DNA of 64,000 nucleotides, taken from Pseudomonas aegrilactucae (GTDB lineage: Bacteria; Pseudomonadota; Gammaproteobacteria; Pseudomonadales; Pseudomonadaceae). Below are positions 51,750 through 63,980 of this stretch, one piece after another; position 1 is the stretch's first letter, and every line of letters starts with the position of its first letter. Made by a program: the position numbers and the translations under genes. A model generated the notes under the pieces. The model saw only the letters and a program-made list of their open reading frames with translations, made no database searches and was not told the DNA's origin. The stretch is taken from NCBI RefSeq assembly GCF_019168305.1, contig NZ_JAHTBI010000031.1, forward strand, positions 1 through 64,000. Reading direction: 5' to 3'.

Positions 51750-51812
51750 CGCCATTTTCACAGCTCAGGTGCAAGGTTTTGATCCCTGTGGGCTTTTTCA
51801 GCGCACACCAGG

Positions 51813-51830
51813 TGTAACGATTTCGCTACA
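51813..51830. promoter_or_regulatory. GcsR-like site 3
   Basis: TGTAACGATTTCGCTACA matches the TGTAACG-N4-CG arrangement best of the three. It lies 81 bases from site 2 and about 64 bases upstream of the sigma54 promoter. Confidence 0.78.
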
Positions 51831-51893
51831 CACGGGTATCAAGATCGATTCAAGTATTATTTAAGAAATTGATTTATAAGAACTTTTATTAAA

Positions 51894-51909
51894 TGGCCAC
51901 GAAATTGCT
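51894..51909 (+). promoter_or_regulatory. Sigma54 (-24/-12) promoter of the gcv operon
   Basis: TGGCCACGAAATTGCT has GG and GC separated by exactly ten bases, as sigma54 requires, and matches TGGCACG-N4-TTGCW well. The predicted transcript start is about 55 bases before gcvH. Confidence 0.82.
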
Positions 51910-51974
51910 AGGGAGATAGCAGATTCAGGCTTTGCCGCACGCGGCAAGCCGTCCCGCATCCCTGAGGAGTTTCC

Positions 51975-52358
51975 ATGAGCGAGTTGCGTTTTACCGAAGA
52001 TCACGAATGGCTGCGTGCCGAAGCCGATGGCAGCGTCACGGTCGGGATCACCGCCTTCGCCCAGAATGCGCTGGGTGACGTGGTGTATGTGCAACTGCCG
52101 GAACTGCAAACCTACGATGCCGGCGCCGAAGCGTCCACCGTCGAATCGGTAAAGGCCGCCAGCGGCGTGTACATGCCCCTGACCGGCGAGGTGGTAGCGG
52201 TCAACGAACTGCTGCAGGACAGCCCCGAGCGGGTCAACGAAGACCCGCTGGGCGAAGGCTGGTTCTTCCGTTTCATCCCGGCCGACGCCGGCGCGGTTGC
52301 GCAACTGCTCGACCAGGATGCCTACGACCGCCTGATCAAAGCCAACGCTGACGCCTGA
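51975..52358 (+). CDS. gcvH: Glycine cleavage system H protein
   Basis: Lipoyl carrier of the glycine cleavage complex. The 127 residues contain the lipoylation site Lys60 in ESVKAASGVYMPLTGEV. The start MSELRFTEDHEWLRAEADGS and the end of the fold (GEGWFFRFIPA) are standard. GAGGAG lies upstream of the ATG. First gene of gcvH-gcvP-sdaA-gcvT. Confidence 0.97.
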   Translation: MSELRFTEDHEWLRAEADGSVTVGITAFAQNALGDVVYVQLPELQTYDAGAEASTVESVKAASGVYMPLTGEVVAVNELLQDSPERVNEDPLGEGWFFRFIPADAGAVAQLLDQDAYDRLIKANADA

Positions 52359-52367
52359 GGAACCACC

Positions 52368-55223
52368 ATGACCATCAACCTCGGCACTGCCAACCAATTC
52401 ATCGCCCGCCATATCGGCCCACGCGAGGCGGACGAGCACGCGATGCTCGCCACCCTCGGCTTCGACTCGCTGGAGGCCATGAGCGCCGCCGTGATCCCCG
52501 ACAGCATCAAGGGCACCAGTGTGCTGGGCCTGGGCGACGGGCAGAGCGAAGCCGATGCGCTGGCCTCGCTCAAGGCCATCGCCGGCAACAACCAGCTGTT
52601 CAAGAGCTTCATCGGCCAGGGTTACTACAACACCCACACGCCGGCGCCGATCCTGCGCAACCTGCTGGAAAACCCGGCCTGGTACACCGCCTACACCCCC
52701 TACCAGCCCGAGATCTCCCAGGGCCGCCTGGAAGCGCTGCTGAACTTTCAGACCCTGATCAGCGACCTCAGCGGCCTGCCGATCGCCAACGCCTCCCTGC
52801 TCGACGAAGCCACCGCCGCCGCCGAAGCCATGACCTTCTGCAAGCGCCTGAGCAAGAACAAGGGCAGCCACGCCTTCTTCGCCTCCGTGCATTGCCACCC
52901 GCAGACCCTCGACGTGCTGCGCACCCGCGCCGAGCCACTGGGTATCGAGGTGGTGGTGGGCGACGAGCGCGAACTGGGCGACGTCAGCACCTTCTTCGGC
53001 GCGCTGCTGCAATACCCGGCCAGCAACGGTGAGGTGTTCGACTACCGCGAACTGGTCGAACGCCTGCACGCCGCCAATGCCCTGGTGGCTGTGGCCGCCG
53101 ATCTGCTGGCGCTGACCCTACTGACCCCGCCGGGCGAATTCGGCGCGGACGTGGCCATCGGCAGTGCGCAGCGTTTCGGCGTACCCCTGGGCTTTGGCGG
53201 CCCGCACGCGGCGTACTTCGCCACCCGTGACGCATTCAAGCGCGACATGCCCGGCCGCCTGGTCGGCGTATCGATCGACCGCTTCGGCAAGACCGCACTG
53301 CGCCTGGCCATGCAGACCCGCGAGCAGCATATCCGCCGCGAGAAGGCCACCAGCAACATCTGCACCGCGCAGGTACTGCTGGCCAACATCGCCAGCATGT
53401 ACGCCGTATACCACGGCCCGCAGGGCCTCAAGCAGATCGCCCAGCGCACCCACCAGCTGACCGCGATCCTGGCCAGCGGCCTCAAGGCGCTGGGCGTCAG
53501 TGTGCAGACCGCCGCCTTCTTCGACACCCTGACCCTGGCCACCGGCAGCGCCACCGCCGCCCTGCATGAGCAGGCCCGCGCGCGCCAGCTCAACCTGCGC
53601 CATATCGACACCGCGCACCTGGGCCTGTCGCTGGACGAGACCAGCACCCCGGCCGATGTCGAGGCCCTGTGGCAGCTGTTCGCCAACGGCCAGGCCGTAC
53701 CCGGCTTCAGCGCCCTGGCCGCCAGCACGCCTGCGCAGTTGCCGGCCGCCCTGCTGCGCCAGTCGGCGATTCTCGAGCACCCGGTGTTCAACCGCTACCA
53801 CAGCGAAACCGAGCTGATGCGCTACCTGCGCAAACTGGCCGACAAGGACCTGGCGCTGGACCGCACCATGATCCCGCTGGGCTCGTGCACCATGAAGCTC
53901 AACGCCGCCAGCGAGATGATCCCGGTGACCTGGGCCGAGTTCGGCAACCTGCACCCGTTCGCACCAGCCGAACAGAGCCAGGGTTACCAGCAACTGACCG
54001 ACGAGCTGCAAGCCATGCTGTGCGCGGCCACAGGCTACGACGCCGTGTCGCTGCAACCCAATGCCGGCTCCCAGGGCGAATACGCCGGCCTGCTGGCCAT
54101 TCGTGCCTACCACCAGAGCCGTGACGACGCGCGCCGCGACATCTGCCTGATCCCCTCGTCGGCCCACGGCACCAACCCGGCCACCGCCCACATGGCCGGC
54201 ATGCGCGTGGTGGTCACCGCCTGTGATGCGCGCGGCAACGTCGACATCGACGACCTGCGGGCCAAGGCCATCGAGCACCGCGAGCACCTGGCGGCCCTGA
54301 TGATCACCTACCCCTCCACCCACGGCGTGTTCGAGGAAGCGATCGGCGAGATCTGCGCGATCATCCACGACAACGGCGGCCAGGTGTACATCGACGGCGC
54401 CAACATGAACGCCATGGTCGGCCTGTGCGCACCGGGCAAGTTCGGCGGCGACGTGTCGCACCTGAACCTGCACAAGACCTTCTGCATCCCGCATGGTGGC
54501 GGCGGCCCGGGCGTCGGCCCGATCGGCGTCAAGGCGCACCTGGCGCCGTTCCTGCCAGGCCATGCGCAGCTCGAGCAGAAGCAGGGCGCAGTGTGCGCAG
54601 CGCCGTTCGGCAGTGCCAGCATCCTGCCGATCACCTGGATGTACATTCGCATGATGGGTGGCGCCGGCCTCAAGCGTGCCTCGCAGATGGCGATCCTCAA
54701 CGCCAACTACATCGCCCGTCGCCTGGAAGAGCACTATCCTGTGTTGTACACCGGCAGCAACGGTCTGGTAGCGCATGAGTGCATTCTCGACCTGCGCCCA
54801 CTCAAGGACAGCAGCGGCATCAGCGTCGACGACGTGGCCAAGCGCCTGATCGACTTCGGTTTCCATGCACCGACCATGTCGTTCCCGGTGGCCGGCACCT
54901 TGATGATCGAGCCGACCGAGAGCGAGGCCAAGGAAGAACTGGACCGTTTCTGCAACGCCATGATCTGCATTCGCGAGGAGATTCGCGCGGTGGAAAACGG
55001 CAGCCTGGACAAGGACGACAACCCGCTCAAGAACGCCCCGCACACCGCCGCCGAACTGGCAGGCGAATGGACCCACGGCTATAGCCGGCAGCAGGCGGTG
55101 TACCCGCTGGCATCGCTGGTGGAGGCCAAGTACTGGCCGCCTGTGGGGCGTGTCGACAACGTGTTTGGCGATCGCAACCTGGTGTGCGCCTGCCCGTCGA
55201 TCGAGAGCTATCAGGACGCCTGA
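52368..55223 (+). CDS. gcvP: Glycine dehydrogenase (decarboxylating), P protein
   Basis: PLP enzyme that decarboxylates glycine and passes the aminomethyl group to GcvH. At 951 residues it is the single-chain (fused P1-P2) form, near the E. coli length. The PLP-binding Lys lies in [20 protein letters not shown] (about residue 700). Glycine-rich [16 protein letters not shown] near the N-terminus, [20 protein letters not shown] and [15 protein letters not shown] are also intact. It follows gcvH by nine bases; a REPIN separates it from sdaA. Confidence 0.98.
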   Translation: MTINLGTANQFIARHIGPREADEHAMLATLGFDSLEAMSAAVIPDSIKGTSVLGLGDGQSEADALASLKAIAGNNQLFKSFIGQGYYNTHTPAPILRNLLENPAWYTAYTPYQPEISQGRLEALLNFQTLISDLSGLPIANASLLDEATAAAEAMTFCKRLSKNKGSHAFFASVHCHPQTLDVLRTRAEPLGIEVVVGDERELGDVSTFFGALLQYPASNGEVFDYRELVERLHAANALVAVAADLLALTLLTPPGEFGADVAIGSAQRFGVPLGFGGPHAAYFATRDAFKRDMPGRLVGVSIDRFGKTALRLAMQTREQHIRREKATSNICTAQVLLANIASMYAVYHGPQGLKQIAQRTHQLTAILASGLKALGVSVQTAAFFDTLTLATGSATAALHEQARARQLNLRHIDTAHLGLSLDETSTPADVEALWQLFANGQAVPGFSALAASTPAQLPAALLRQSAILEHPVFNRYHSETELMRYLRKLADKDLALDRTMIPLGSCTMKLNAASEMIPVTWAEFGNLHPFAPAEQSQGYQQLTDELQAMLCAATGYDAVSLQPNAGSQGEYAGLLAIRAYHQSRDDARRDICLIPSSAHGTNPATAHMAGMRVVVTACDARGNVDIDDLRAKAIEHREHLAALMITYPSTHGVFEEAIGEICAIIHDNGGQVYIDGANMNAMVGLCAPGKFGGDVSHLNLHKTFCIPHGGGGPGVGPIGVKAHLAPFLPGHAQLEQKQGAVCAAPFGSASILPITWMYIRMMGGAGLKRASQMAILNANYIARRLEEHYPVLYTGSNGLVAHECILDLRPLKDSSGISVDDVAKRLIDFGFHAPTMSFPVAGTLMIEPTESEAKEELDRFCNAMICIREEIRAVENGSLDKDDNPLKNAPHTAAELAGEWTHGYSRQQAVYPLASLVEAKYWPPVGRVDNVFGDRNLVCACPSIESYQDA

Positions 55224-55241
55224 GTCCGGCTCTCGGGCCCC

Positions 55242-55305
55242 TTCGCTGGCAAGCCAGCTCCCACAGGCTCACCTTGATCCTTGTGGGAGCTGGCTTGCCA
55301 GCGAA
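55242..55305. repeat. Short REPIN between gcvP and sdaA
   Basis: Two inverted REP units with an unusually short spacer; the second starts at TTGTGGGAG. It lies within the gcv transcript, in the 110 bases between gcvP and sdaA. Confidence 0.94.
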
Positions 55306-55333
55306 GCTTTTCATCTGATTCGAGGGTACGACC

Positions 55334-56710
<1,377 letters not shown>

Positions 56711-56739
56711 CCACCTCAAGCCTCTACAAGGAGTCATCA

Positions 56740-57864
56740 ATGACCACCGAAACACTGCTGCACACCCCGCTGCACGCCTTGCACCTGGAACTGGGCGCAC
56801 GCATGGTTCCGTTCGCCGGCTACGACATGCCGGTGCAGTACCCGCTGGGGGTGATGAAGGAGCACCTGCACACCCGTGAGCAGGCCGGATTGTTCGATGT
56901 GTCGCACATGGGCCAGATTCGCCTGGTCGGTGCCGGCGCGGCAAAGGCCCTGGAAACCCTGGTACCGGTCGACATCATCGACCTGCCGGTGGGCATGCAG
57001 CGCTATGCGATGTTCACCAACGAACAGGGCGGCATCCTCGATGACCTGATGGTCGCCAACCTGGGCAACGACGAACTGTTCCTGGTGGTCAACGCCGCCT
57101 GCAAGGACCAGGACCTGGCCCACCTGCGCCAGCACATCGGCGCGCAATGCACGATCGAGCCGCTGTTCGAGGCACGTGCCCTGCTGGCACTGCAAGGCCC
57201 GGCGGCGGTCAAGGTGCTGGAGCGCCTGGCCCCCGACGTGGCCGGCATGACCTTCATGCAGTTCAAGCCGGTGCAACTGCTGGGCGCGGACTGCTACGTG
57301 AGCCGCTCGGGCTACACCGGTGAAGACGGCTTCGAGATCAGTGTGCCGAGCGCCAGTGCCGAGGCCCTTGCGCGTCGCCTGCTGGCAGAACCTGAAGTGG
57401 CCGCCATCGGCCTGGGGGCACGCGACTCGCTGCGCCTGGAGGCCGGCCTGTGCCTGTACGGGCATGACATGAACGCCAGTACCACCCCTGTCCAAGCCAG
57501 CCTGCTGTGGGCCATGTCCAAGGTACGTCGTGCCGATGGCACGCGTGCAGGTGGCTTCCCGGGTGCCGAGGCGATCTTCGCCGATCAGCAGCAAGGTGTT
57601 GCGCGCAAACGCGTCGGCCTGCTGCCGCAGGAGCGCACCCCGGTGCGTGAGGACGCCGAGATCGTCGACCAGGCTGGCAACACGATAGGCAAGGTGTGCA
57701 GCGGCGGGTTCGGGCCGACCCTGGGCGGCCCGGTGGCCATGGGGTATGTCGACACTGCCTTCAGTGCACTTGATACACCGGTGTGGGCGATCGTGCGGGG
57801 CAAGCGTGTGGCGATGCAAGTGAGCAAGATGCCATTCGTTGCACAACGCTACTATCGAGGTTGA
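56740..57864 (+). CDS. gcvT: Aminomethyltransferase, T protein
   Basis: Transfers the one-carbon unit from aminomethyl-GcvH to tetrahydrofolate, releasing ammonia. From the ATG at 56740 (AAGGAG upstream) it has 374 residues. Family parts are [38 protein letters not shown] (folate-binding Asp), [14 protein letters not shown] and [20 protein letters not shown]. Last gene of the operon; no glyA lies in the cluster, in contrast to P. aeruginosa gcv2. Confidence 0.97.
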   Translation: MTTETLLHTPLHALHLELGARMVPFAGYDMPVQYPLGVMKEHLHTREQAGLFDVSHMGQIRLVGAGAAKALETLVPVDIIDLPVGMQRYAMFTNEQGGILDDLMVANLGNDELFLVVNAACKDQDLAHLRQHIGAQCTIEPLFEARALLALQGPAAVKVLERLAPDVAGMTFMQFKPVQLLGADCYVSRSGYTGEDGFEISVPSASAEALARRLLAEPEVAAIGLGARDSLRLEAGLCLYGHDMNASTTPVQASLLWAMSKVRRADGTRAGGFPGAEAIFADQQQGVARKRVGLLPQERTPVREDAEIVDQAGNTIGKVCSGGFGPTLGGPVAMGYVDTAFSALDTPVWAIVRGKRVAMQVSKMPFVAQRYYRG

Positions 57865-57879
57865 AACAAAGTGTCATGA

Positions 57880-57912
57880 CGCGTTCGGGATATTCGTTTT
57901 CGAACGCGTTTT
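57880..57912 (+). terminator. Terminator after gcvT
   Basis: CGCGTTCG and CGAACGCG pair around a 12-base loop and are followed by TTTT. It lies 15 bases after the gcvT stop. Confidence 0.8.
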
Positions 57913-57968
57913 ACAACGTTCGAACAGTATCAGGACATGGCCTGCAAACACGCTCGGGGAAAACCGCG

Positions 57969-58005
57969 AAGCCCCGTCAACCGGAGCTCTGCGGGGCTTG
58001 TTTTT
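57969..58005 (+). terminator. Second terminator between gcvT and the cold-shock gene
   Basis: AAGCCCCG and CGGGGCTT form an 8-base stem around a 15-base loop and are followed by GTTTTT. Beyond it, 58006-58191 holds the promoter and probably a long 5' untranslated leader of the cold-shock gene; no other gene is seen in 57865-58191. Confidence 0.85.
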
Positions 58006-58191
58006 GCAATCGGAATGAGTGTAGATTCACTCCACTGTGTTTGCATGGGTCGCTATGGTTCGTGACCTGGGCAGTAGCGCTGAGTGTTGCTACAACCCGT
58101 TCGACGTCTCTTACTTTCCTGCAACCCAGCCCAGTACTCTTTCAATTGAAAGAAACTGTTATTAATTTTAAGTTCCAAAGGAAATAAGACA

Positions 58192-58404
58192 ATGTCCCAA
58201 CGTCAGAGCGGCACCGTCAAGTGGTTTAACGACGAGAAAGGTTTTGGTTTCATCACTCCAGAAAGCGGTCCGGATCTGTTCGTACACTTCCGCGCTATTC
58301 AGGGCAACGGCTTCAAGAGCCTGAAAGAAGGCCAGAAAGTGACCTTCGTTGCCGTGCAAGGCCAAAAAGGCATGCAGGCTGACGAAGTTCAAGCCGAAGG
58401 CTGA
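58192..58404 (+). CDS. Cold-shock domain protein (CspA family)
   Basis: A 70-residue single-strand nucleic-acid-binding protein that acts as RNA chaperone. RNP1 reads KGFGFITP and RNP2 LFVHFRAI, with [11 protein letters not shown] at the start, all intact. AAGGAAA lies upstream of the ATG. The AT-rich upstream stretch could hold a structured cold-responsive leader, though I could not fold it. Several paralogues usually exist in Pseudomonas, so no specific symbol is given. Confidence 0.97.
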   Translation: MSQRQSGTVKWFNDEKGFGFITPESGPDLFVHFRAIQGNGFKSLKEGQKVTFVAVQGQKGMQADEVQAEG

Positions 58405-58420
58405 TCTTCATCAACAAAAG

Positions 58421-58451
58421 AGCCCCTGCTGGCAACGGCAGGGGCTTTTTT
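58421..58451 (+). terminator. Terminator after the cold-shock gene
   Basis: AGCCCCTGC and GCAGGGGCT form a perfect 9-base stem followed by TTTTTT, 17 bases after the stop. Confidence 0.95.
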
Positions 58452-58501
58452 GTGCGTGCAATTCCGTAGAATGGGCGCTTTGTCACCTGGAGCCTGAGCG
58501 C

Positions 58502-58990
58502 ATGCCCAAGCAACTTCTACAACCGCAGGGCGAGTTCCCCGCGGCTGGCCTGGGCCGTCGCCTGGCCGCGATGTTCTATGACTTCCTGCTGTGCACCGCG
58601 CTGCTGATGGTAACCACCCTGGTGTACAAGATGGTGCAGATGGCGATCATCGGCCAGACGCGCATGCGCGCCTTGACCGAGGCCGGCGCGCTGGATGGCG
58701 ACCCGCTGCTGTCGACGATCCTGTTGTTCATGCTGTTCGGCTTCTTCGCCAAGTTCTGGACCCATGGCGGGCAGACCCTGGGCATGCAGGTGTGGGGCAT
58801 TCGGGTGCAGAACGCCGATGGCAGCGCGATCAGCCTGTGGCAGGCGCTGTTGCGCTTCGTGGTGTCGATTGCGTCGTGGTTGTGCCTGGGGGCGGGGTTC
58901 GTGTGGTCGCTGGTGGACAAGCAGAAGCGGGCCTGGCATGACATGTATTCAGAGACGCAGTTGGTGCGGATACCCAAGCGCAGCAAGTAG
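58502..58990 (+). CDS. RDD-family membrane protein
   Basis: A 162-residue inner-membrane protein with three predicted helices. The family mark R-x-x-A-x-x-x-D is present in GLGRRLAAMFYDFLLCTALL, and a conserved Gly-x-Thr-x-Gly (GGQTLGMQVWGIRVQNADGS) follows in the centre. The C-terminal helix VVSIASWLCLGAGFVWSLVD precedes a basic tail. RDD proteins have been linked to ion exchange, but function here is unknown. It starts soon after the cold-shock terminator and ends at a REPIN. Confidence 0.9.
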   Translation: MPKQLLQPQGEFPAAGLGRRLAAMFYDFLLCTALLMVTTLVYKMVQMAIIGQTRMRALTEAGALDGDPLLSTILLFMLFGFFAKFWTHGGQTLGMQVWGIRVQNADGSAISLWQALLRFVVSIASWLCLGAGFVWSLVDKQKRAWHDMYSETQLVRIPKRSK

Positions 58991-59005
58991 ATCGGCGGCG
59001 CCCCT

Positions 59006-59087
59006 TTCGCTGGCGAGCCAGCTCCCACAGGGATATCAGTGACCTCAAGAGCACTGCTGTACCTGTGGGAGCTGGCTTGCCAGCGAA
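59006..59087. repeat. REPIN after the RDD gene
   Basis: Two inverted REP units; the left has TGGCGAGCC in place of TGGCAAGCC. Confidence 0.93.
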
Positions 59088-59110
59088 GGGGGCGGCACAG
59101 CCAGCCCAAT

Positions 59111-59139
59111 AAAAAAGCCGACCCTGAGGTCGGCTTTTT
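59111..59139. terminator. Bidirectional terminator after lptG
   Basis: AAAAAAGCCGACC and GGTCGGCTTTTT form a perfect stem around a four-base loop with T runs on both strands. It terminates lptFG from the right and any read-through of the RDD gene from the left. Confidence 0.95.
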
Positions 59140-59157
59140 GCTGTCCAGGGGTAAACG

Positions 59158-60219
59158 CTAGCCTGCCCTGCGCAGCAACCACACACCCGCCAGCGCACAG
59201 ATCGCCGCCGGTATCACCACCGCCAGCAGCGGCGGGAAGCCGAACACCTGGCTCGACGGGCCCAGCAGGTCCTGGGCGATGCGGAACACGAAGCCCACCA
59301 GCACACCGGTGAACACCCGCTGCCCCAGCGTCACCGAACGCAGCGGACCAAAGATGAACGACACCGCCATCAACACCAGCGCCGCAGTGACCAACGGCTG
59401 CAGCACCTTGGTCCAGAACGCCAGCCAGTAACGCGCATTGTTCAAGCCCTGGTCGGACAGGTAGTGGATGTAGTCCCACAACCCGGTGATCGACAGCGAC
59501 TCAGGTGCCAGCACCACGGTGCTCAGCAGTTGTGGGGTCAAGGCCACATCCCAGCGCTCTTCGGCGTTCTTGATGACCTCGGTGTGATCGCCACGGAAAA
59601 AGGTGGTGGTCACGTTCTTGAGTTCCCAGTGGTCGTCCTTGTACTGCGCACGACGCGCAAAACTGGAGGTCAACATGTGCCGCTCGTTGTCGAAGCGGTA
59701 GCGCGTCACACCCAGTAACAGGCCGTTGGGCTGCACGGTGTTGATGTGCACGAACTCGTCGCCCTGACGGTGCCACAGCCCACGCTTGGAACTCTGCGCC
59801 TCGCCTCCGCCCTGGGCCAGCGAACGATCGGCCTGGGCCTTGTTCTCGGTCAGCGGCGCCAGGTACTCGCCCATCAGCACACCGGCCAGCATCAGCACCA
59901 GCATCGGCTTCATCACCGCCCAGACGATACGCCCGATGGACACCCCGGCCGCGCGCATGATGGTCAGTTCGCTGTTGCTGGCCAGGCTGCCCAGGCCGAT
60001 CAGGCAACCGATCAGCGCGGCCATCGGCAGCATGTCGTAGAGCCGGCGCGGTGCGGTCAGCACCACGAAGCTGGCAGCTTCGGCCAAGGTGTAGGTGTCG
60101 CTGATATCGCTCATCTCGTCGATGAAGGCGAACAGCGAGGCCAGGCCGAGGATGATCCCCAGCACGGCCAGGATGGCCATGAACACACTCATGCCGATGT
60201 AGCGGTCTAGCTTAGCCAC
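59158..60219 (-). CDS. lptG: LPS export permease LptG
   Basis: One of two inner-membrane permease subunits of the LptB2FG transporter that extracts LPS from the inner membrane. The GTG at 60219 has GGAGGT just upstream and gives 353 residues; it reads VAKLDRYIGMSVFMAILAVL. Six helices flank a periplasmic beta-jellyroll domain (about residues 125-265). The coupling helix region includes ASNSELTIMRAAGVSIGRIV. It overlaps lptF by eight bases. Confidence 0.96.
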   Translation of the reverse strand: MAKLDRYIGMSVFMAILAVLGIILGLASLFAFIDEMSDISDTYTLAEAASFVVLTAPRRLYDMLPMAALIGCLIGLGSLASNSELTIMRAAGVSIGRIVWAVMKPMLVLMLAGVLMGEYLAPLTENKAQADRSLAQGGGEAQSSKRGLWHRQGDEFVHINTVQPNGLLLGVTRYRFDNERHMLTSSFARRAQYKDDHWELKNVTTTFFRGDHTEVIKNAEERWDVALTPQLLSTVVLAPESLSITGLWDYIHYLSDQGLNNARYWLAFWTKVLQPLVTAALVLMAVSFIFGPLRSVTLGQRVFTGVLVGFVFRIAQDLLGPSSQVFGFPPLLAVVIPAAICALAGVWLLRRAG

Positions 60220-61327
60220 GGGCCACCTCCGCACGACGGCTGGCACGTTTGAGGCGCAGCGGCTCCCAGTACATCAAGCCCAGGCCGATCAGCAGGAACA
60301 GCCCGTGCACCGGCCACAGCCCCAGGCCAATCGGCAACTTGCCTTTCTCCAGGGCGCCGCGAGCGGCAATCAGAATCGTCAGGTAAGCCATATACAGAAG
60401 GATCGCCGGCAGCAACTTGAGGAAACGGCCCTGGCGCGGGTTGACCCGCGACAGCGGCACCGCCATCAGGGTCACGATGAACACCAGCAGCGGCAGCGAC
60501 ATGCGCCACTGCAGCTCGGCACGTTCGCGCAATGCGGTGCTGCCCAGCAGTTCGGAGGTCGGGATGGCTTCACGCTCGGTGATTTCCTCGCTGACTTCAG
60601 GTTTGGGCAGCAGCACGCCATAGGTGTCGTACTTGATGGCGCGGTAGTCGGCCTGGCCCGGGTTGCCGTCGTAACGGTAGCCGTTCTCAAGGATCAGGTA
60701 GCGGTTGCCGTCGGCCTGCACTTCCTGGCGGCCCTTTTCGGCGACCAGCACGGAAATGCCGCGGTCCTTGCTCTTGTCCTGGGACAGGCGCTTCTCGGAG
60801 ATGAACACCCCCGCCAGGTGCGCACGGTCGTCCGACAATTGTTCGGTGTAGGTCACCCGCGAGCCGTCGCGCAGGTTCTGAAAGCGGCCCGGCACCAGGG
60901 TGTCGAACTCGGTCAGTGCGTCCTGCTGGTTGATGATCTGCGCCACCTGGGTCACGCCCTGGGGCGCCAGGCTCAGGCTCAGCCAGGCCACCAGCACGGC
61001 GATCAGCGTGGCCGGGGCCATGGTCATGCCCAGCAGGCGCTGCTGGCTCATGCCGGTGGCAGAGAGCACGGTCATCTCGCTCTCGAGGTACAACCGCCCA
61101 TAGGCCAGCAGGATGCCGAGGAACAGCCCCAGTGGCAGGATCAGTTGCAGGAAGCCCGGCAGGCGATAGCCCATGATCAGGAACAGTACGCCCGGATCGA
61201 GCATGCCCTGCGCCGCCTGGGCCAGGTATTTGATGAAGCGCCCGCTCATGATGATGACCAGCAGCACGGCGCTGACGGCACTCAAGGTCACCAGGACCTC
61301 GCGGGACAGATAACGGAAGACGATCAA
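60212..61327 (-). CDS. lptF: LPS export permease LptF
   Basis: Partner of LptG in the LptB2FG complex. A TTG start at 61327 is chosen because AGGAG lies eight bases upstream and because it yields the standard N-terminus M-I-V-F-R-Y-L-S-R-E-V and 371 residues; the frame is open further upstream without family-like sequence. Six helices surround a periplasmic domain, and the coupling region reads ESEMTVLSATGMSQQRLLGM. It is divergent from pepA across 293 bases (61328-61620) in which I see no gene. The lptF-lptG and pepA arrangement is conserved in gamma-proteobacteria. Confidence 0.96.
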   Translation of the reverse strand: MIVFRYLSREVLVTLSAVSAVLLVIIMSGRFIKYLAQAAQGMLDPGVLFLIMGYRLPGFLQLILPLGLFLGILLAYGRLYLESEMTVLSATGMSQQRLLGMTMAPATLIAVLVAWLSLSLAPQGVTQVAQIINQQDALTEFDTLVPGRFQNLRDGSRVTYTEQLSDDRAHLAGVFISEKRLSQDKSKDRGISVLVAEKGRQEVQADGNRYLILENGYRYDGNPGQADYRAIKYDTYGVLLPKPEVSEEITEREAIPTSELLGSTALRERAELQWRMSLPLLVFIVTLMAVPLSRVNPRQGRFLKLLPAILLYMAYLTILIAARGALEKGKLPIGLGLWPVHGLFLLIGLGLMYWEPLRLKRASRRAEVARG

Positions 61328-61620
61328 ACCAGACACTCCTGGGTTGTCAGGCTCGGACAGCCGAACAAGGAAAACGTTGCAACCACGATAGTTGCCGATT
61401 CGCCAATGGCGAAGGCGAACCCGGACAAAAGTGCGCGCATTATCCTGTGAATGACCGTGCCTGTCACTTGGCGCCGTGCAATGCTTCATCCCGGGGTTGT
61501 CAGCGCGCCCGCCGCAGGCTCAAACTGGGCGCTTTATGACTGGCGCACAACGGTGCCGCCAGGCCGCTTACAGCGCGTGCACAGACACCGCGCACTGACA
61601 GTTCATTCGGGGACCCTGAC

Positions 61621-63115
<1,495 letters not shown>

Positions 63116-63165
63116 GGTGCTGCGCCGGCTACGCTTGAGGGCGTAACCGGCGGGCCTGCCCCCCG

Positions 63166-63594
63166 ATGAGCAAAGTCGACTTCTATATTCTGCCCAGCCC
63201 CGCGCCCGACGCGCGGCTGGATTTCGCCTGCAAACTCTGCGAGAAGGCCTGGCGCCTGGGCCACCGGGTGTACCTGAACTGCAGCGACGCAGCCCAGCGC
63301 GACGCACTGGACGCACGCCTGTGGGCGTTCAAGGGCGAGGCCTTCGTACCGCACAGCACGGCCGAAGACGACCCCGACGCGGCGGTGGCCCTGGGCCTGG
63401 GTGATGACCCGGGCAGCCACCAGGACCTGCTGGTCAACCTGGACCTGAAGGTGCCTGCGTTCGCCGGGCGCTTTGCCCGCATCGCCGAGATCGTGGTCGA
63501 GGAGCCGGCGATTCGCGCGGCAGCGCGGGACAGTTTCCGTTTCTACCGCGAACAGGGCTATGCTCTGCAAGACCACCGTTTACAGCGACTCTGA
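63166..63594 (+). CDS. holC: DNA polymerase III chi subunit
   Basis: Clamp-loader accessory subunit that links the replisome to single-strand binding protein. The 142 residues open MSKVDFYILPSPAPDARLDF and contain the conserved CKLCEKAWRLGHRVYLNCSD and LWAFKGEAFVPHS, with a C-terminal FRFYREQGYALQDH. It follows pepA by 50 bases, as in many Pseudomonas genomes, and overlaps the next start in TGATG. Confidence 0.95.
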   Translation: MSKVDFYILPSPAPDARLDFACKLCEKAWRLGHRVYLNCSDAAQRDALDARLWAFKGEAFVPHSTAEDDPDAAVALGLGDDPGSHQDLLVNLDLKVPAFAGRFARIAEIVVEEPAIRAAARDSFRFYREQGYALQDHRLQRL

Positions 63595-63596
63595 TG

Positions 63597-63956
63597 ATGG
63601 ACAAACCTGCCCCCATGCCCAAATCCGCGCATTTGCTGGACGACCTGGAATCGATTCGCCAGTTGCTGGGTGACGACTCCCTGGAGCCCCCCTTGCTGAC
63701 CGACACCGTCGATGAGCAGATTCCGCTGCTGCTGGAACCTGCCGAGCCGGTGCCCGTGGCTGCACCTGCACCTGCCGCCGAGTCCGACCCGCAGGCGCGC
63801 CGCCAGGACACCCTGCTGCACCTGGACAGCGAGTTGCGTGCAGCCGCGCAACTGATCATGCAGGATGTGATCAACGACTTTACCCCGCATATCGAAAACG
63901 AGATCAAGCGGCGGCTGGATGCGCGGCTGGAGCGGTTGTTGAACCAGCATTCGTAA
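63597..63956 (+). CDS. Conserved hypothetical protein downstream of holC
   Basis: A protein of about 119 residues with no family I recognise. A first helix (SAHLLDDLESIRQLLGDD) is followed by a Pro/Ala-rich linker (EPAEPVPVAAPAPAAESDPQ) and a C-terminal amphipathic helix (ELRAAAQLIMQDVINDFTPH, then RRLDARLERLLNQHS). The ATG at 63594 overlaps the holC stop; 63597 and 63615 are other possible starts. Coupling to holC suggests a replication link, but that is inference only. Confidence 0.78.
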   Translation: MDKPAPMPKSAHLLDDLESIRQLLGDDSLEPPLLTDTVDEQIPLLLEPAEPVPVAAPAPAAESDPQARRQDTLLHLDSELRAAAQLIMQDVINDFTPHIENEIKRRLDARLERLLNQHS

Positions 63957-63980
63957 TGAACCGGCGGGCCTTCGACCCGC

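Noticed and set aside
53118..55076. A 652-codon open frame on the minus strand
   Set aside because: It lies entirely opposite gcvP and has shadow-frame composition.
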